From NCBI GenBank assembly GCA_903905735.1, contig CAIVHU010000238.1, forward strand, positions 1-34,868: a DNA stretch of 34,868 bases, read 5' to 3'. Shown here piece after piece: positions 24,776 to 33,634 of this stretch. Position 1 is the stretch's first letter, and every line of letters begins with the position of its first letter. Both the position numbers and the translations under genes were made by a program. Origin of the DNA: an uncultured beta proteobacterium. Lineage in GTDB: Bacteria > Pseudomonadota > Gammaproteobacteria > Burkholderiales > Burkholderiaceae_C. The notes under the pieces are model-generated. The model ran no database searches. It saw only the letters and a list, made by a program, of their open reading frames with translations, and was not told the DNA's origin.

Positions 24776-25942
24776 TCAAACCACACCGATCAATGCGAGC
24801 ATGATCCCGCCAGAGATGGCGGTGCCAAACACGCCCGCCAGGTTGGGGCCCATGGCGTGGTAGATCAGGAAGTTTTTCGGGTTTTCTTCATGCGCCACGA
24901 TGTGTGAGACACGCGCCGCAATAGGCACCGAAGCGATGCCTGCCGATCCAATCAACGGGTTGATCTTGACTTTGAGGAACAGGTTCATGATGCGCGCTGT
25001 GACCACGCCAGACCCAGTGCCAAACATGAAAGCCACCAAGCCGAGCGCCACGATTTCCAGCGTTTGCAGCGTCAGGAACTTGTCTGCTGCCATGGTGGAG
25101 CCAATCGCCACCGTCAAAACCAGAATGATGACGTTCATCAAGCCACCAGCCGCAGTCTTGGCCAATCGGTCTGTCACGCCCACTTCCTTCAAGAGGTTTC
25201 CGAACATCAGCATGGTGATCAGCGGTGCCACAGGCGGAAAGAACAGGTTGACAATGATGGCTATAACCACCGGGAAAGCGATTTTTTCCAGTTTGGTTAC
25301 TTTGCGCGCATCGGCCATGCTGATCTGACGCTCAGCCTTGGTAGTGAGCAGCCGCATCACGGGTGGCTGGATCATCGGCATCAATGCCATGTAAGAATAG
25401 GCGGCCACCGACACCGGCCCCAGCAGGTGCGGAGCCAGCTTCATGGTGACAAAGATGGCCATCGGGCCATCAGCGCCACCGATGATGCCAATGGCACCGG
25501 CTTCGGCCAGGCTAAAGCCCAGCAACTTGGCCAGAATCAACGCCACAAAGATACCCAAGTGGGCCCCTGCACCCAGAAGCACCAGCTTGGGATTGGCGAT
25601 CATCGGGCCGAAGTCGGTCATGGCACCCACGCCCAGGAAGATCAACGGCGGAATGATCAACTTGGCAACGCCTTCGTAGGCATAGTGAAACAGGCCGCCA
25701 TCCTTGATCACGTACAACAACGCCGAGATGGCCTGGCCTCCCGGCACATCGGGTGGACCGGGCACATTGGCGACAATGCAAGAGAAGCCGATGCCGATCA
25801 GCAGCAAGGGTTCGTAATGTTTGCTGATGGCCAGGTAGATCATGATCGCACCGACCAGGATCATCACCAGATTGCCCGCAGAAAAATGGACCACCCCGGT
25901 TTGACCGAGCAAGGCGTGAAGGAAAATCTGGAGCTGGTCCAT
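24776..25942 (-). CDS. oadB: Sodium-translocating decarboxylase beta subunit (OadB/GcdB/MmdB family)
   Basis: This 388-residue polytopic protein is the carboxybiotin decarboxylase and sodium channel of the oxaloacetate, glutaconyl-CoA, methylmalonyl-CoA and malonate decarboxylase families. The key region GIIGGADGPMAIFVTMKLAP holds Asp158, equivalent to the essential sodium-binding Asp203 of OadB. The SYMALMPMIQPPVM block (183-196) holds the conserved Tyr. The gene is full length and followed by oadG. No strong Shine-Dalgarno is visible before the ATG. The upstream 200 bp contain the TAGGGGAAACCCTG palindrome and, further out, a terminator that separates it from the binding-protein gene. No carboxyltransferase or biotin carrier is nearby, so the exact decarboxylase is open. 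Confidence 0.9.
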   Translation of the reverse strand: MDQLQIFLHALLGQTGVVHFSAGNLVMILVGAIMIYLAISKHYEPLLLIGIGFSCIVANVPGPPDVPGGQAISALLYVIKDGGLFHYAYEGVAKLIIPPLIFLGVGAMTDFGPMIANPKLVLLGAGAHLGIFVALILAKLLGFSLAEAGAIGIIGGADGPMAIFVTMKLAPHLLGPVSVAAYSYMALMPMIQPPVMRLLTTKAERQISMADARKVTKLEKIAFPVVIAIIVNLFFPPVAPLITMLMFGNLLKEVGVTDRLAKTAAGGLMNVIILVLTVAIGSTMAADKFLTLQTLEIVALGLVAFMFGTGSGVVTARIMNLFLKVKINPLIGSAGIASVPIAARVSHIVAHEENPKNFLIYHAMGPNLAGVFGTAISGGIMLALIGVV

Positions 25943-26024
25943 GGAGGCGTCCCAATATAAGGAGATGAGCAGATGGCCTGCTCTACCCTGCTGTCCGGCC
26001 GTTACAAAGGCGACTCAGCAAGTA

Positions 26025-26038
26025 TAGGGGAAACCCTG
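26025..26038. promoter_or_regulatory. Palindrome TAGGGGAAACCCTG upstream of oadB
   Basis: Located 83-96 bases upstream of the oadB start. It differs by one base from the 14-mer upstream of aorA at 4221-4234, and both are preceded by an AT-rich step. Likely a binding site of a dimeric regulator, not identified. Confidence 0.45.
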
Positions 26039-26097
26039 TGTTTTGCCGTACCTTTCTGACATCCAACTGTGTAGCAACAGCGTAACGCCACCTTTTG

Positions 26098-26132
26098 GAA
26101 GAAAAAAACCCGCATAGCGGGTTTTTTTCTTC
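26098..26132. terminator. Bidirectional rho-independent terminator
   Basis: Two 16-base arms (26098-26113 and 26117-26132) pair perfectly around an ATA loop. The stem has a GC core (ACCCGC/GCGGGT) flanked by A7 and T7, giving a U-tract for either strand. It starts 16 bases after the end of the minus-strand TRAP binding-protein gene and separates that gene from oadB. Confidence 0.9.
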
Positions 26133-26148
26133 AGGCGAAGCGCGCTAC

Positions 26149-27240
26149 TCAGAGCTTTTGTCGGCTCATGAAGCGGTCAAAGCTGGCCTCGGCAAAACGG
26201 AACCACAACACCTGGTCACGCTGGAAGGTGCGCAGGTCGGCGTAGATCTTCTTCCACTCTGGGCTCTTCTCGTTATTGGCTTCAAACACCACCATCGCCG
26301 CCTTGAAAGAGGCATCGAGCACGCTTTGCGGAAACTCCAGCACCTTGGTCTTGGCGGCTACCAACTGTTTCAATGCAGTGGGGTTGAAAGCGTCGTACTT
26401 GGCCAGCATGTCCGTGGCGGCCATGGCGCAGGCAGTTTCCAGGATGGCTCGGTTTTCGGATGACAGACTGTCGAGGGCCTTCTGATTGACAAAAAAGTCC
26501 ACTTCCGGGCCGCCTTCCCACCAGCCGGGATAGTAGTAATACGGGGCAACCTTGTTGAAGCCGAGCTTCTGGTCGTCATACGGACCGACCCATTCGGCAG
26601 CATCGATGGTGCCTTTTTCTAGCGACTGGTAAATCTCGCCACCCGGGATGCTTTGTGGTACGGCACCCAGGCCTTGCATCACTTCACCCACCAGGCCACC
26701 GCCCAGACGCATCTTCAGGCCCTTGAAATCGGCCGGCGATTTGATTTCCTTGCGGAACCAGCCACCCATCTGCGTGCCGGTATTGCCACCTGCAAAGCTG
26801 ACCATGCTGTAGTTGGCATACAACTCGTTCATGAGTTTGCGGCCATTGCCATGCATCATCCAGGCGTTCATCTGGCGTGCATTGAGCCCGAACGGGATGG
26901 CTGAGCCCAGCGCAAACGCCGGGTTCTTGCCGTAGAAATAATAGGGCACGGTGTGGATCATCTCGACAGTGCCGTTTTGCACACCATCCACCACGCCAAA
27001 TGGAGGCATCAGCTCGCCACCAGCGTGCACGGAAATCTCAAACTTGCCACCCGACATCGCCTTAACGGCTTTGGCCATCACGTCAGCCGCGCCAAAAATG
27101 GTGTCAAGTGATTTGGGAAAACTGGAGGCCAGCCGCCAGCGCACGGCGGCCTGAGCGTGAACTGCAGGCGCTATGCCCGCCGCCAAGACACCGGCGATAC
27201 CGGCGATACCGGCATTTTTGATGATTGAACGACGATCCAT
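26149..27240 (-). CDS. dctP: TRAP transporter substrate-binding protein (DctP, 2-oxo/hydroxy acid type)
   Basis: This 363-residue periplasmic binding protein starts with a twin-arginine type signal (MDRRSIIKNAGIAGIAG, cleavage near VHAQA), followed by WRLASSFPKSLDTIFGAADVMAKAV and the AEWVGPYDDQKLGFNKVAPYYYYPGWWEGGPEVDFFVN region. This matches the mannitol/chloroaromatic TRAP binding-protein class whose studied members bind pyruvate-like 2-oxo acids or lactate. AGGAG is upstream of the start. It would deliver substrate to DctQM (21924-24340), although it is on the opposite strand and separated by oadBG. It has its own promoter region (27241-27354) and terminator (26098-26132), allowing higher expression than the permease. 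Confidence 0.9.
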   Translation of the reverse strand: MDRRSIIKNAGIAGIAGVLAAGIAPAVHAQAAVRWRLASSFPKSLDTIFGAADVMAKAVKAMSGGKFEISVHAGGELMPPFGVVDGVQNGTVEMIHTVPYYFYGKNPAFALGSAIPFGLNARQMNAWMMHGNGRKLMNELYANYSMVSFAGGNTGTQMGGWFRKEIKSPADFKGLKMRLGGGLVGEVMQGLGAVPQSIPGGEIYQSLEKGTIDAAEWVGPYDDQKLGFNKVAPYYYYPGWWEGGPEVDFFVNQKALDSLSSENRAILETACAMAATDMLAKYDAFNPTALKQLVAAKTKVLEFPQSVLDASFKAAMVVFEANNEKSPEWKKIYADLRTFQRDQVLWFRFAEASFDRFMSRQKL

Positions 27241-27278
27241 CGAATGACTCCTAAGGTTGTTAACTGGAATGATTTCCT

Positions 27279-27309
27279 ATTCACCCGCGCAAGGAGCTAC
27301 CGGGTGAAT
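27279..27309. other. Inverted repeat between dxs and dctP
   Basis: ATTCACCCG (27279-27287) and CGGGTGAAT (27301-27309) are perfect 9-base arms around a 13-base spacer, and GGTTG/CAACC flank further out. A second smaller pair AACCCG/CGGGTT (27332-27337, 27350-27355) reaches the dxs stop. Neither has a T-run. Either an operator for dctP or a non-classical end of the dxs transcript. Confidence 0.4.
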
Positions 27310-27354
27310 CAACCTTGAATTCTAGGAACGGAACCCGCTCGGCTGACGCCGGGT

Positions 27355-29226
27355 TTACCCTTGAACTGCCGCGCTCTGAAAACGCGCCCGCACCGAGGCC
27401 TCGATGCCAGTGGCATCCAGCCCCAGCATGGCCATCAGTTTAACCGGGTCGCCATGCTCGATGAATTGATCAGGCAAGCCAAGTTGTAACACCGGCTTGG
27501 CCAGACCTGCTGCTGCCAGGGCCTCCAGCACGGCACTGCCCGCGCCGCCCATGATGCAGCCGTCTTCGATGGTCACCAGCGCCTCATGGTCGGCCGCCAT
27601 CTGCAACAGCAGCTCGGTATCGAGCGGCTTAGCCCAGCGCATGTTGACCACGGTGGCGTCGAGCTTTTCGGCGGCTTGCAATGCCGGATACAACAGCGTG
27701 CCAAACACCAGCAGGGCCAATTTCTGACCGGTGCGGCGGATTTCGCCCTTGCCAAAAGGCAGCGTATCGAGCGAGCGCGACACCGTTACGCCAGCCCCCA
27801 CACCGCGCGGGTAGCGCACTGCCACCGGGGTCTCCTGGGCGTAGGCGGTGCTGAGCAACTGGCGGCATTCGTTTTCGTCGGCCGGACAAGCCAGACTCAT
27901 GTTGGGAATGCAGCGGATATAGGCAATGTCATATGCGCCAGCGTGGGTGGCACCGTCGGCACCGACCAGGCCGGCGCGGTCCAGCGCAAACACCACCGGC
28001 AGGTTTTGCAGGGCCACATCGTGCACCAGCTGGTCATAGCCGCGCTGCAAAAAGGTCGAATAAATCGCCACCACTGGTTTCAAGCCTTCACAGGCCAGCC
28101 CACCGGCAAAGGTCACCGCGTGCTGCTCAGCAATGCCCACGTCAAAGAATCGCTTGGGAAAGAGCTTCTCAAACTCCACCATGCCCGAGCCCTCGCGCAT
28201 GGCCGGGGTGATGGCCACCAGACGGCTGTCGGCCGCACCCATGTCGCACAACCAGTTACCAAAGACCTCGGTGAAGGTGGTCTTGGCCTGTCCGCTGGCC
28301 TTGGCCAGGCCCACCGCCGGGTCAAACTTGCCTGGGCCATGGTAGGCCACCGGGTCAGCCTCGGCCATTTTGTAGCCCTGACCTTTTTTGGTTACCACGT
28401 GCAAAAACTGCGGACCTTTGAGGTGCTTGATGTTTTCCAGCACGCTTACCAGCGTATCCACATCATGGCCGTCAATCGGGCCGACGTAGTTGAAGCCAAA
28501 CTTCTCGAACAGGGTGATCGGCTTGACCATGCCCTTGGCGGATTCTTCAAAACGCTTGGCCAGCTCCCACAACGGTGGCGCACCCTTGAGCACGGTTTTG
28601 CTGGCGCTTTTGGCAGCAGCGTAGAACTGGCCGCTGAGCAGCTTGGCCAGATGCCGGTTCAGCGCGCCGACCGGCGGGCTGATTGACATGTCGTTGTCGT
28701 TCAGGATCACCAGCAGATTGCAGTCGGCCACCCCGGCGTTGTTCAGGGCCTCAAAGGCCATGCCGGCGGTCATGGCACCGTCGCCAATCACAGCGGTGAC
28801 ATGGCGGTCGTCGCCATTGAGGCGGCTGGCCAGCGCCATTCCCAGCGCCGCCGAAATCGACGTGCTGGAGTGCCCGGTGCCAAAAGTGTCGAACTCGCTC
28901 TCGTCACGCCGCGGAAAGCCGCTCAGTCCACCCAACTGGCGCAGGCTGTGCAAGCGGTCACGCCGCCCGGTCAGAATTTTGTGCGGGTAACTCTGGTGAC
29001 CCACGTCCCAGACGATGCGGTCAAAGGGGGTGTTCATCACGTAATGCAGCGCCACGGTGAGTTCCACCGTGCCCAGGTTGGAGCTCAGGTGCCCGCCGGT
29101 CTTGGCTACGCTGTCGAGCAAATAGGCCCTCAACTCGTTGGCCAGCGGCTCCAGCTGCGAGCGATTGAGCCGCCGCAAGTCGTCTGGCGTGTCGATGGTC
29201 TGCAGCAGGGGATACGTGTTTTTCAT
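27355..29226 (-). CDS. dxs: 1-deoxy-D-xylulose-5-phosphate synthase
   Basis: This 623-residue, full-length enzyme condenses pyruvate and glyceraldehyde-3-phosphate with thiamine diphosphate, the first step of the MEP isoprenoid pathway. The thiamine-binding motif [18 protein letters not shown] is near 152-169. Other landmarks are [14 protein letters not shown] (N-terminal active-site His), [10 protein letters not shown] (catalytic Glu) and the transketolase-like [15 protein letters not shown]. It is third in xseB-ispA-dxs, a conserved proteobacterial order. The 81-bp gap after ispA is nearly filled by repeat copy E. The Shine-Dalgarno is weak. Confidence 0.96.
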   Translation of the reverse strand: MKNTYPLLQTIDTPDDLRRLNRSQLEPLANELRAYLLDSVAKTGGHLSSNLGTVELTVALHYVMNTPFDRIVWDVGHQSYPHKILTGRRDRLHSLRQLGGLSGFPRRDESEFDTFGTGHSSTSISAALGMALASRLNGDDRHVTAVIGDGAMTAGMAFEALNNAGVADCNLLVILNDNDMSISPPVGALNRHLAKLLSGQFYAAAKSASKTVLKGAPPLWELAKRFEESAKGMVKPITLFEKFGFNYVGPIDGHDVDTLVSVLENIKHLKGPQFLHVVTKKGQGYKMAEADPVAYHGPGKFDPAVGLAKASGQAKTTFTEVFGNWLCDMGAADSRLVAITPAMREGSGMVEFEKLFPKRFFDVGIAEQHAVTFAGGLACEGLKPVVAIYSTFLQRGYDQLVHDVALQNLPVVFALDRAGLVGADGATHAGAYDIAYIRCIPNMSLACPADENECRQLLSTAYAQETPVAVRYPRGVGAGVTVSRSLDTLPFGKGEIRRTGQKLALLVFGTLLYPALQAAEKLDATVVNMRWAKPLDTELLLQMAADHEALVTIEDGCIMGGAGSAVLEALAAAGLAKPVLQLGLPDQFIEHGDPVKLMAMLGLDATGIEASVRARFQSAAVQG

Positions 29227-29239
29227 GAATAGGTGCTCT

Positions 29240-29300
29240 GATTTAAATAGCTACTTACCCTTGATATATATGGGCTAGAGGCACTTTTCTTATACAAACT
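29240..29300 (+). repeat. Intergenic repeat, copy E
   Basis: Contains AAATAGCTACTTACCCTTGA then ATGGGCTAGAGGC and a TTATACAAA end like copy A. More diverged than copies A and F. It fills the gap between ispA and dxs, so it is transcribed in antisense orientation within the operon. Confidence 0.6.
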
Positions 29301-29307
29301 TTTTTAC

Positions 29308-30372
29308 TCAATGTCTGCGGTCAACCACCATCTCGGCCAGCCCCTGCAAGGCGCGCACATCGGCCAGTCCCGCGCGCTTGAGCGCGTCCATGGCCTGCAC
29401 TTTGAGGGTCTGGGCAAACGCCGTGGCCTCGTTCAGCCCCATCAGCGACACGTAGGTGGGCTTGTGGCTATCGGCATCCTTGCCGGCCGTTTTGCCCAGT
29501 GTGGCGGAATCGGCGGTGACATCCAGCACATCATCCACGACCTGAAACGCCAGCCCGATAGCAGCACCAAAATCCTGCAATGCGCCCCGGGTGGCCGCTG
29601 TGGTGTGACCACAGGCGGCGCCCATCATCACGCTGGCCTTGAGCAGTGCGCCGGTTTTCAGGCGATGCATTTCCTGCAGCTGGCTCTCGGTGAGTTGCAA
29701 GCCGACGCTGGCCAGGTCAATGGCTTGCCCACCCGCCATGCCGGTGCAGCCAGCGGCGCGTGCCAGCAAGCGGCACAGATGCGCCTGCTGTTCGGGCCCC
29801 TGACTGGCATCTTCAGGGGTTAGCAACTCAAACGCCAGCGCCTGCAAGGCATCACCCGCCAGCAGCGCGCTGGCTTCGCCAAATTTGACATGCACGGTGG
29901 GTTTGCCGCGGCGCAGCACGTCGTTGTCCATGCAGGGCATGTCGTCGTGCACCAGGGAATACGCATGGATCAGTTCGACTGCACACGCTGCCCGCATTGC
30001 GGCCAGATGCACATCGAGCACCTGCTGCCTCACATGCGCTGCACTGGCTGATGGCTCGGCCAAATGGTCCGCAGGCTCCAGCTCTACACCGCGGCGGGCC
30101 GCCTCATCAATATCCTCCTCTTCGCCCGGCACCCGCGGCGAAGCACCTGACTGCACGGCCTCAAAAGCGGCCATCACCAGCAGCGGGCGCAAGCGTTTGC
30201 CACCATCGAGCACCGCATAGCGCATGGCAGCCATCAGTTCATTGGGGGCCTGGTGCTCCAGGTGCGCTGAAGCATCCACCGAGACCCATTGGTCCAGGGC
30301 CTGCTCGACAGCGGCGAGTTGGCAGGTGATCCAGCCATCGAGGTCAAAGGAAAGCGCGAGAGAAGAAGTCAT
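29308..30372 (-). CDS. ispA: Farnesyl/geranyl diphosphate synthase with internal insertion
   Basis: This 354-residue polyprenyl synthase joins isopentenyl diphosphate to allylic diphosphates, the step after the MEP pathway. The first Asp-rich motif is VHDDMPCMD (141-149), and the second is [31 protein letters not shown] (57-65) is also typical. IspA is usually near 300 residues; here about 45 extra residues (roughly 77-122, acidic and Ala/Glu/Pro rich) separate the GGKRLRP helix from the [10 protein letters not shown] helix. The frame is open and the flanks are intact, so it is a lineage insertion and not a frameshift. Its start overlaps the xseB stop (ATGA). Confidence 0.93.
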   Translation of the reverse strand: MTSSLALSFDLDGWITCQLAAVEQALDQWVSVDASAHLEHQAPNELMAAMRYAVLDGGKRLRPLLVMAAFEAVQSGASPRVPGEEEDIDEAARRGVELEPADHLAEPSASAAHVRQQVLDVHLAAMRAACAVELIHAYSLVHDDMPCMDNDVLRRGKPTVHVKFGEASALLAGDALQALAFELLTPEDASQGPEQQAHLCRLLARAAGCTGMAGGQAIDLASVGLQLTESQLQEMHRLKTGALLKASVMMGAACGHTTAATRGALQDFGAAIGLAFQVVDDVLDVTADSATLGKTAGKDADSHKPTYVSLMGLNEATAFAQTLKVQAMDALKRAGLADVRALQGLAEMVVDRRH

Positions 30373-30614
30373 CGTTCGTCAGAAGTCCAGGTTTTCAAAA
30401 CACCTTGATCCAGCACCTTGACCTGAGCTTCCACGGCTTCGAGCCGGTCACGACAGAAGGCCAGCAATTGCGCCCCGCGCTGGTACTGGGTCAGCAGTTG
30501 CTCCAGCGGCATGTCGCCCGATTCCAGCTTGACGACCAGTTGTTCCAGCTCCAGTAAGGCGGCTTCATAGCTGGCAGGTGCCGCTGCGGATGCATGTTTG
30601 GAAGCTGTAGCCAT
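30369..30614 (-). CDS. xseB: Exodeoxyribonuclease VII small subunit
   Basis: This 81-residue protein matches Xse[55 protein letters not shown]. It forms helical coats around the catalytic XseA, which digests single-stranded DNA. I start at 30614 (MATASKHAS). The longer frame from 30647 adds eleven poorly conserved residues. Its stop overlaps the ispA ATG. It is the first gene of xseB-ispA-dxs and is divergent from the PotD-like gene. Confidence 0.92.
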   Translation of the reverse strand: MATASKHASAAAPASYEAALLELEQLVVKLESGDMPLEQLLTQYQRGAQLLAFCRDRLEAVEAQVKVLDQGVLKTWTSDER

Positions 30615-30694
30615 AGGCGCATTATCCCCGGGTGCAAAGTGGCGCATTTTAGGCGCTGCCGGATCAGCACTAAGCTGCCATTAAATGCCTGTAC

Positions 30695-30731
30695 GATCAA
30701 AGGGTCTTGATCAAATCTTGATTCAAATCAA
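30695..30731. promoter_or_regulatory. Cluster of TTGAT inverted repeats upstream of the PotD-like/cyclase operon
   Basis: GATCAA (30695-30700) and TTGATC (30707-30712) are perfect inverted arms. TTGATT (30718-30723) and AATCAA (30726-30731) form a second pair immediately after. Four half-sites in 37 bp, ending 18 bases before the GTG start, suggest a strong operator overlapping the promoter or leader. The factor is unknown. Confidence 0.5.
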
Positions 30732-30749
30732 CTCTCTCACTACACCACC

Positions 30750-31808
30750 GTGAGCACCCTTTATCCGCTTTTGCCTACAGTACGTCGGTTTGGTCTGTTT
30801 CTGCTGGCCATACTGCTGCCGGTGCTGGCCTGCGCCGACACCTTGCGGGTGCTCAGCTGGCCGGGTTACGCCGATGCCGATCTGGTGAAGATCTTTGAGA
30901 CGCGTACCGGCAGCCAGGTCAGCGTGACCTTCATCGACTCGGACGAGGCTCTGTGGGAGCGCATGCAGCGCCACCAGGGACGTGATTTTGACGTTTTTGC
31001 GGTCAACACGGCAGAGTTGCAGCGCTACATCGCAGCCCATCTGGCTGCAACGATCAATATCACCTTGATTCCCAACACGGCCCGGCAGCTGCCACGTTTT
31101 CGCCAAGTCAACACCATCAACGGGCTGGTGCACCAGGGTCAGGTCTTTGGCGTGCCCTACACCTATGCCGAAATGGGTCTGATCTATGACCGCCAGCAGG
31201 TCAAACCACCACCCAACTCAGTGACTGCGCTTTGGGATCCCAAATACCGTGGCAAGGTGCTGCTGTACAACGGCAGCACCCATATTTTTTCACTGGCGGC
31301 GCAAGCACTGGGCAACAGCAACCCCTTCAAACTGGCTGACAGCCAGTGGCCCGCCGCCGTCAACCAGCTGATTGCCCTGCGACGCAACGCGCTGGGCTTT
31401 TACACCCAACCCGATGAGTCAGTGACCCTGTTCCGGCAAAATCACGCTGCCCTGATGCTTGCCAACTACGGCTCGCAGCAAGTGCAGTTGCTGCGGGCAG
31501 CAGGCGCGGATGTGGGTTACGCCATCCCCAAGGAAGGCGCGCTGGCCTGGCTGGACACCTGGGCCTTATCAAGCCAGAGCAAGAACCAGGCTCTGGCGCA
31601 CGCCTGGATCAATTACCTGCTGGAGCCGGAACCCAGCCAAGCGCTGGAAATGCGCCAGGGCCTGGCCAATACCCTGACGGAGCCGTCTTACCTGCACCCG
31701 AAGGACCGCATCGTCTGGCTCGAGCCGGTAGAAAACAGCGAACGCCGCCAGCAGCTTTGGGAGCGCATTTATTCCGGCGACCGCGCCGCCCGGGTGCTGG
31801 CACCATGA
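30750..31808 (+). CDS. PotD/PotF-like periplasmic polyamine-type binding protein
   Basis: This 352-residue protein has a signal peptide (hydrophobic 14-27, ending LACA before DTLRV), so it is periplasmic. The mature start TLRVLSWPGYADADLVKIFETRTGSQVSVTFIDSDEALWERM is typical of the spermidine/putrescine-binding family, as are VPYTYAEMGLIYD and LWDPKYRGKV. No polyamine ABC permease or ATPase is nearby. Its stop overlaps the start of a membrane diguanylate cyclase (ATGA), so the two are made together. That arrangement recalls Vibrio NspS, a PotD-like protein that signals through the membrane c-di-GMP enzyme MbaA. The start is GTG with no clear Shine-Dalgarno. The ligand may be a polyamine or another small molecule. 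Confidence 0.85.
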   Translation: MSTLYPLLPTVRRFGLFLLAILLPVLACADTLRVLSWPGYADADLVKIFETRTGSQVSVTFIDSDEALWERMQRHQGRDFDVFAVNTAELQRYIAAHLAATINITLIPNTARQLPRFRQVNTINGLVHQGQVFGVPYTYAEMGLIYDRQQVKPPPNSVTALWDPKYRGKVLLYNGSTHIFSLAAQALGNSNPFKLADSQWPAAVNQLIALRRNALGFYTQPDESVTLFRQNHAALMLANYGSQQVQLLRAAGADVGYAIPKEGALAWLDTWALSSQSKNQALAHAWINYLLEPEPSQALEMRQGLANTLTEPSYLHPKDRIVWLEPVENSERRQQLWERIYSGDRAARVLAP

Positions 31809-33523
31809 AGTGGGGGCTGGCCACACGACTCGGCAGCGTGCTGGCGCTGGTCAGCCTGTTGGTGGCGGGCATGACCGGCCTGTATGCCTACCAGGTGGCG
31901 CGTGACTTGCTGGTGCAAGCGGCCAAGGACGAGCTGATGACCGCCACGCAGGTGATCGGGCGACGCGTGACAGACATCCGCCTGGATGCCTCACGTGACC
32001 TGCAGATGCTCAGCGCACACCCGGCAAGTCTGGCGCTGCTGCAGGGGCCGGGGTCAAAGCTGTCGGCATCAGCAGAACAACTGGCCACGCTATTCACCTT
32101 GTTGATGACCGCCAATCCCGCGTACTTTCAGATGCGGCTGATTTCTGTCAGCGACTTCGGGCTGGAACGGGTACGGGTGGACCGTGACGGCGATCAACTG
32201 CTGCGCATCGAGGGCGATGACCTGCAGGAGAAGAGCCACTACCCCTACGTATCAGACACCTTGGCCCTGCCTGCGGGCAGCACCTACCTGTCACGCATCG
32301 TCATCAACCACGAGGGTGGGGCCCACGCCGGGCTGGGGCAACCCACCGCACAACTGGCCGCGCCGGTGGTCAACGCACTGGGCCAGGCGCTGGGGGTGAT
32401 CGTGATCAATATCGATCTGAAAGGCGCGTTTTCCCGCCTGGCTGCCGATCTGCCTCACGAGTTCCAGCTCTATCTGGCCAATCAGCAAGGCGACTTTCTG
32501 ATCCACCCCGACAGCAGCAAGACTTTTGGGTTCGATGCCGGGCAGCGCTTCCTGATGCAAGACGAGTTTCCGGCCACACAGGCGCTGATACAGGGACGCG
32601 ATGCCCAGGTGATGCTGGAGGCCAGCTCAGGTTCGCATGCCGACAGGCCGCTGGTAGGCGCCTTCACGGCCAACAAGGTCAAGGTTGCCAGCAGTGAAGG
32701 GTCCGTGTTTCTGGGGCTGGCGCAGCCGCGCAGCAGTGTGCTCAACCGCTCGCACGCGCTGGGCCTGAGCATCCTGCAAATCGCCGGTGGCCTGGGGTTG
32801 GCGGGTTTTGCACTGGCGCTGCTGCTGGCACGCTGGGTGACCCGGCCGCTCAATACCATGAGCAAAGCCGTGGCCGGCTTTTCCACCGCGCAACTCATCG
32901 TCGGGCTGCCTGTGTCGCGCCAGGACGAGATTGGCCAACTGGCGCGCAGTTTCGATGAGATGCAGCAGCAGATCCATCAGCAGTTCGCCGAGCTGCAGGC
33001 CAACCGCCGCGAACTGGAGCACCTGGCGCGCCACGATGTGTTGACCGGCCTGCCCAACCGGCGCCTGTTCATGGAGCGGCTGGATAACGCACTTGATCGA
33101 GCCAAACGCGCCCAGACCCCTCTGGCGGTGATGTTCATTGACATGGACCACTTCAAGGCCATCAACGACACCTGGGGCCACGATGCGGGTGACGCTGCCC
33201 TGGAGTGGGTGGCGCAACAATTGTTGGCCAACACCCGCAAGTCCGACACCGTGGCACGCCTGGGCGGTGACGAATTTGTCGTGCTGCTGGAGAGTCCGAT
33301 GCAGCCCGAGCAGATTGACAGCATTGCTCAAAAACTCATCGACAGCATGCGTGAGCCCTGGTTCTTTGATGGTCACCTGTGCTCCATCGGTCTGAGCATG
33401 GGCATCAGCCTGTTCCCCGCCAATGGCGACACGGCTGACGCTTTGCTGAGCGCCGCTGACACCGCCATGTACCGCGTCAAATCCGGCAGTCGCAACAACT
33501 TTGGCTTTGCCCCAGAGGGCTGA
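31805..33523 (+). CDS. Membrane diguanylate cyclase with periplasmic Cache-like domain
   Basis: This 572-residue protein has membrane helices at about 10-29 and 318-342 enclosing a large periplasmic Cache-like sensor, then HAMP (about 343-395), a short coiled coil and GGDEF. The catalytic GGDEF is at 487-491 and the RxxD inhibitory site at 478-481 (RKSD). There is no EAL domain. I use the ATG at 31805 (MKWGLATRLGS), which overlaps the upstream stop in an ATGA; the longer frame from 31757 lies inside the PotD-like gene. Coupled production with a PotD-like protein suggests ligand input through that partner to the periplasmic domain. Unlike MbaA it lacks a phosphodiesterase domain, so the signal would only change synthesis. 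Confidence 0.87.
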   Translation: MKWGLATRLGSVLALVSLLVAGMTGLYAYQVARDLLVQAAKDELMTATQVIGRRVTDIRLDASRDLQMLSAHPASLALLQGPGSKLSASAEQLATLFTLLMTANPAYFQMRLISVSDFGLERVRVDRDGDQLLRIEGDDLQEKSHYPYVSDTLALPAGSTYLSRIVINHEGGAHAGLGQPTAQLAAPVVNALGQALGVIVINIDLKGAFSRLAADLPHEFQLYLANQQGDFLIHPDSSKTFGFDAGQRFLMQDEFPATQALIQGRDAQVMLEASSGSHADRPLVGAFTANKVKVASSEGSVFLGLAQPRSSVLNRSHALGLSILQIAGGLGLAGFALALLLARWVTRPLNTMSKAVAGFSTAQLIVGLPVSRQDEIGQLARSFDEMQQQIHQQFAELQANRRELEHLARHDVLTGLPNRRLFMERLDNALDRAKRAQTPLAVMFIDMDHFKAINDTWGHDAGDAALEWVAQQLLANTRKSDTVARLGGDEFVVLLESPMQPEQIDSIAQKLIDSMREPWFFDGHLCSIGLSMGISLFPANGDTADALLSAADTAMYRVKSGSRNNFGFAPEG

Positions 33524-33573
33524 CGGCGCGCCAAACCGGGCAGCTGGCTGGGCTCCCAGAATGGGGCGGCGGC

Positions 33574-33579
33574 TACAAT
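33574..33579 (+). promoter_or_regulatory. Possible -10 element upstream of the Rieske gene
   Basis: TACAAT in the context GGCTACAATCCC, a frequent -10 context in this bacterial group. No good -35 element is seen at the right spacing. A terminator lies directly downstream, so it may drive an attenuated leader. Confidence 0.35.
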
Positions 33580-33593
33580 CCCTCAGCCTTGCG

Positions 33594-33615
33594 CCAGCCC
33601 CGGCTGGATTTTTTC
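33594..33615 (+). terminator. Rho-independent terminator in the Rieske gene leader
   Basis: CCAGC (33594-33598) and GCTGG (33603-33607) form a short stem around CCCG, followed by ATTTTTT. It lies 71 bases after the cyclase stop and 54 bases before the Rieske start. It probably ends the cyclase operon; because it follows the -10-like TACAAT it could also attenuate the downstream gene. Confidence 0.6.
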
Positions 33616-33619
33616 ACTT

Positions 33620-33634
33620 TGCACACTGTGTGCA
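33620..33634. promoter_or_regulatory. Perfect palindrome upstream of the Rieske gene
   Basis: TGCACACTGTGTGCA is a perfect 15-base palindrome ending 34 bases before the ATG. It is followed directly by a second hairpin (CTCCC/GGGAG, about 33636-33649). It has the look of an operator for a dimeric regulator. Confidence 0.45.
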
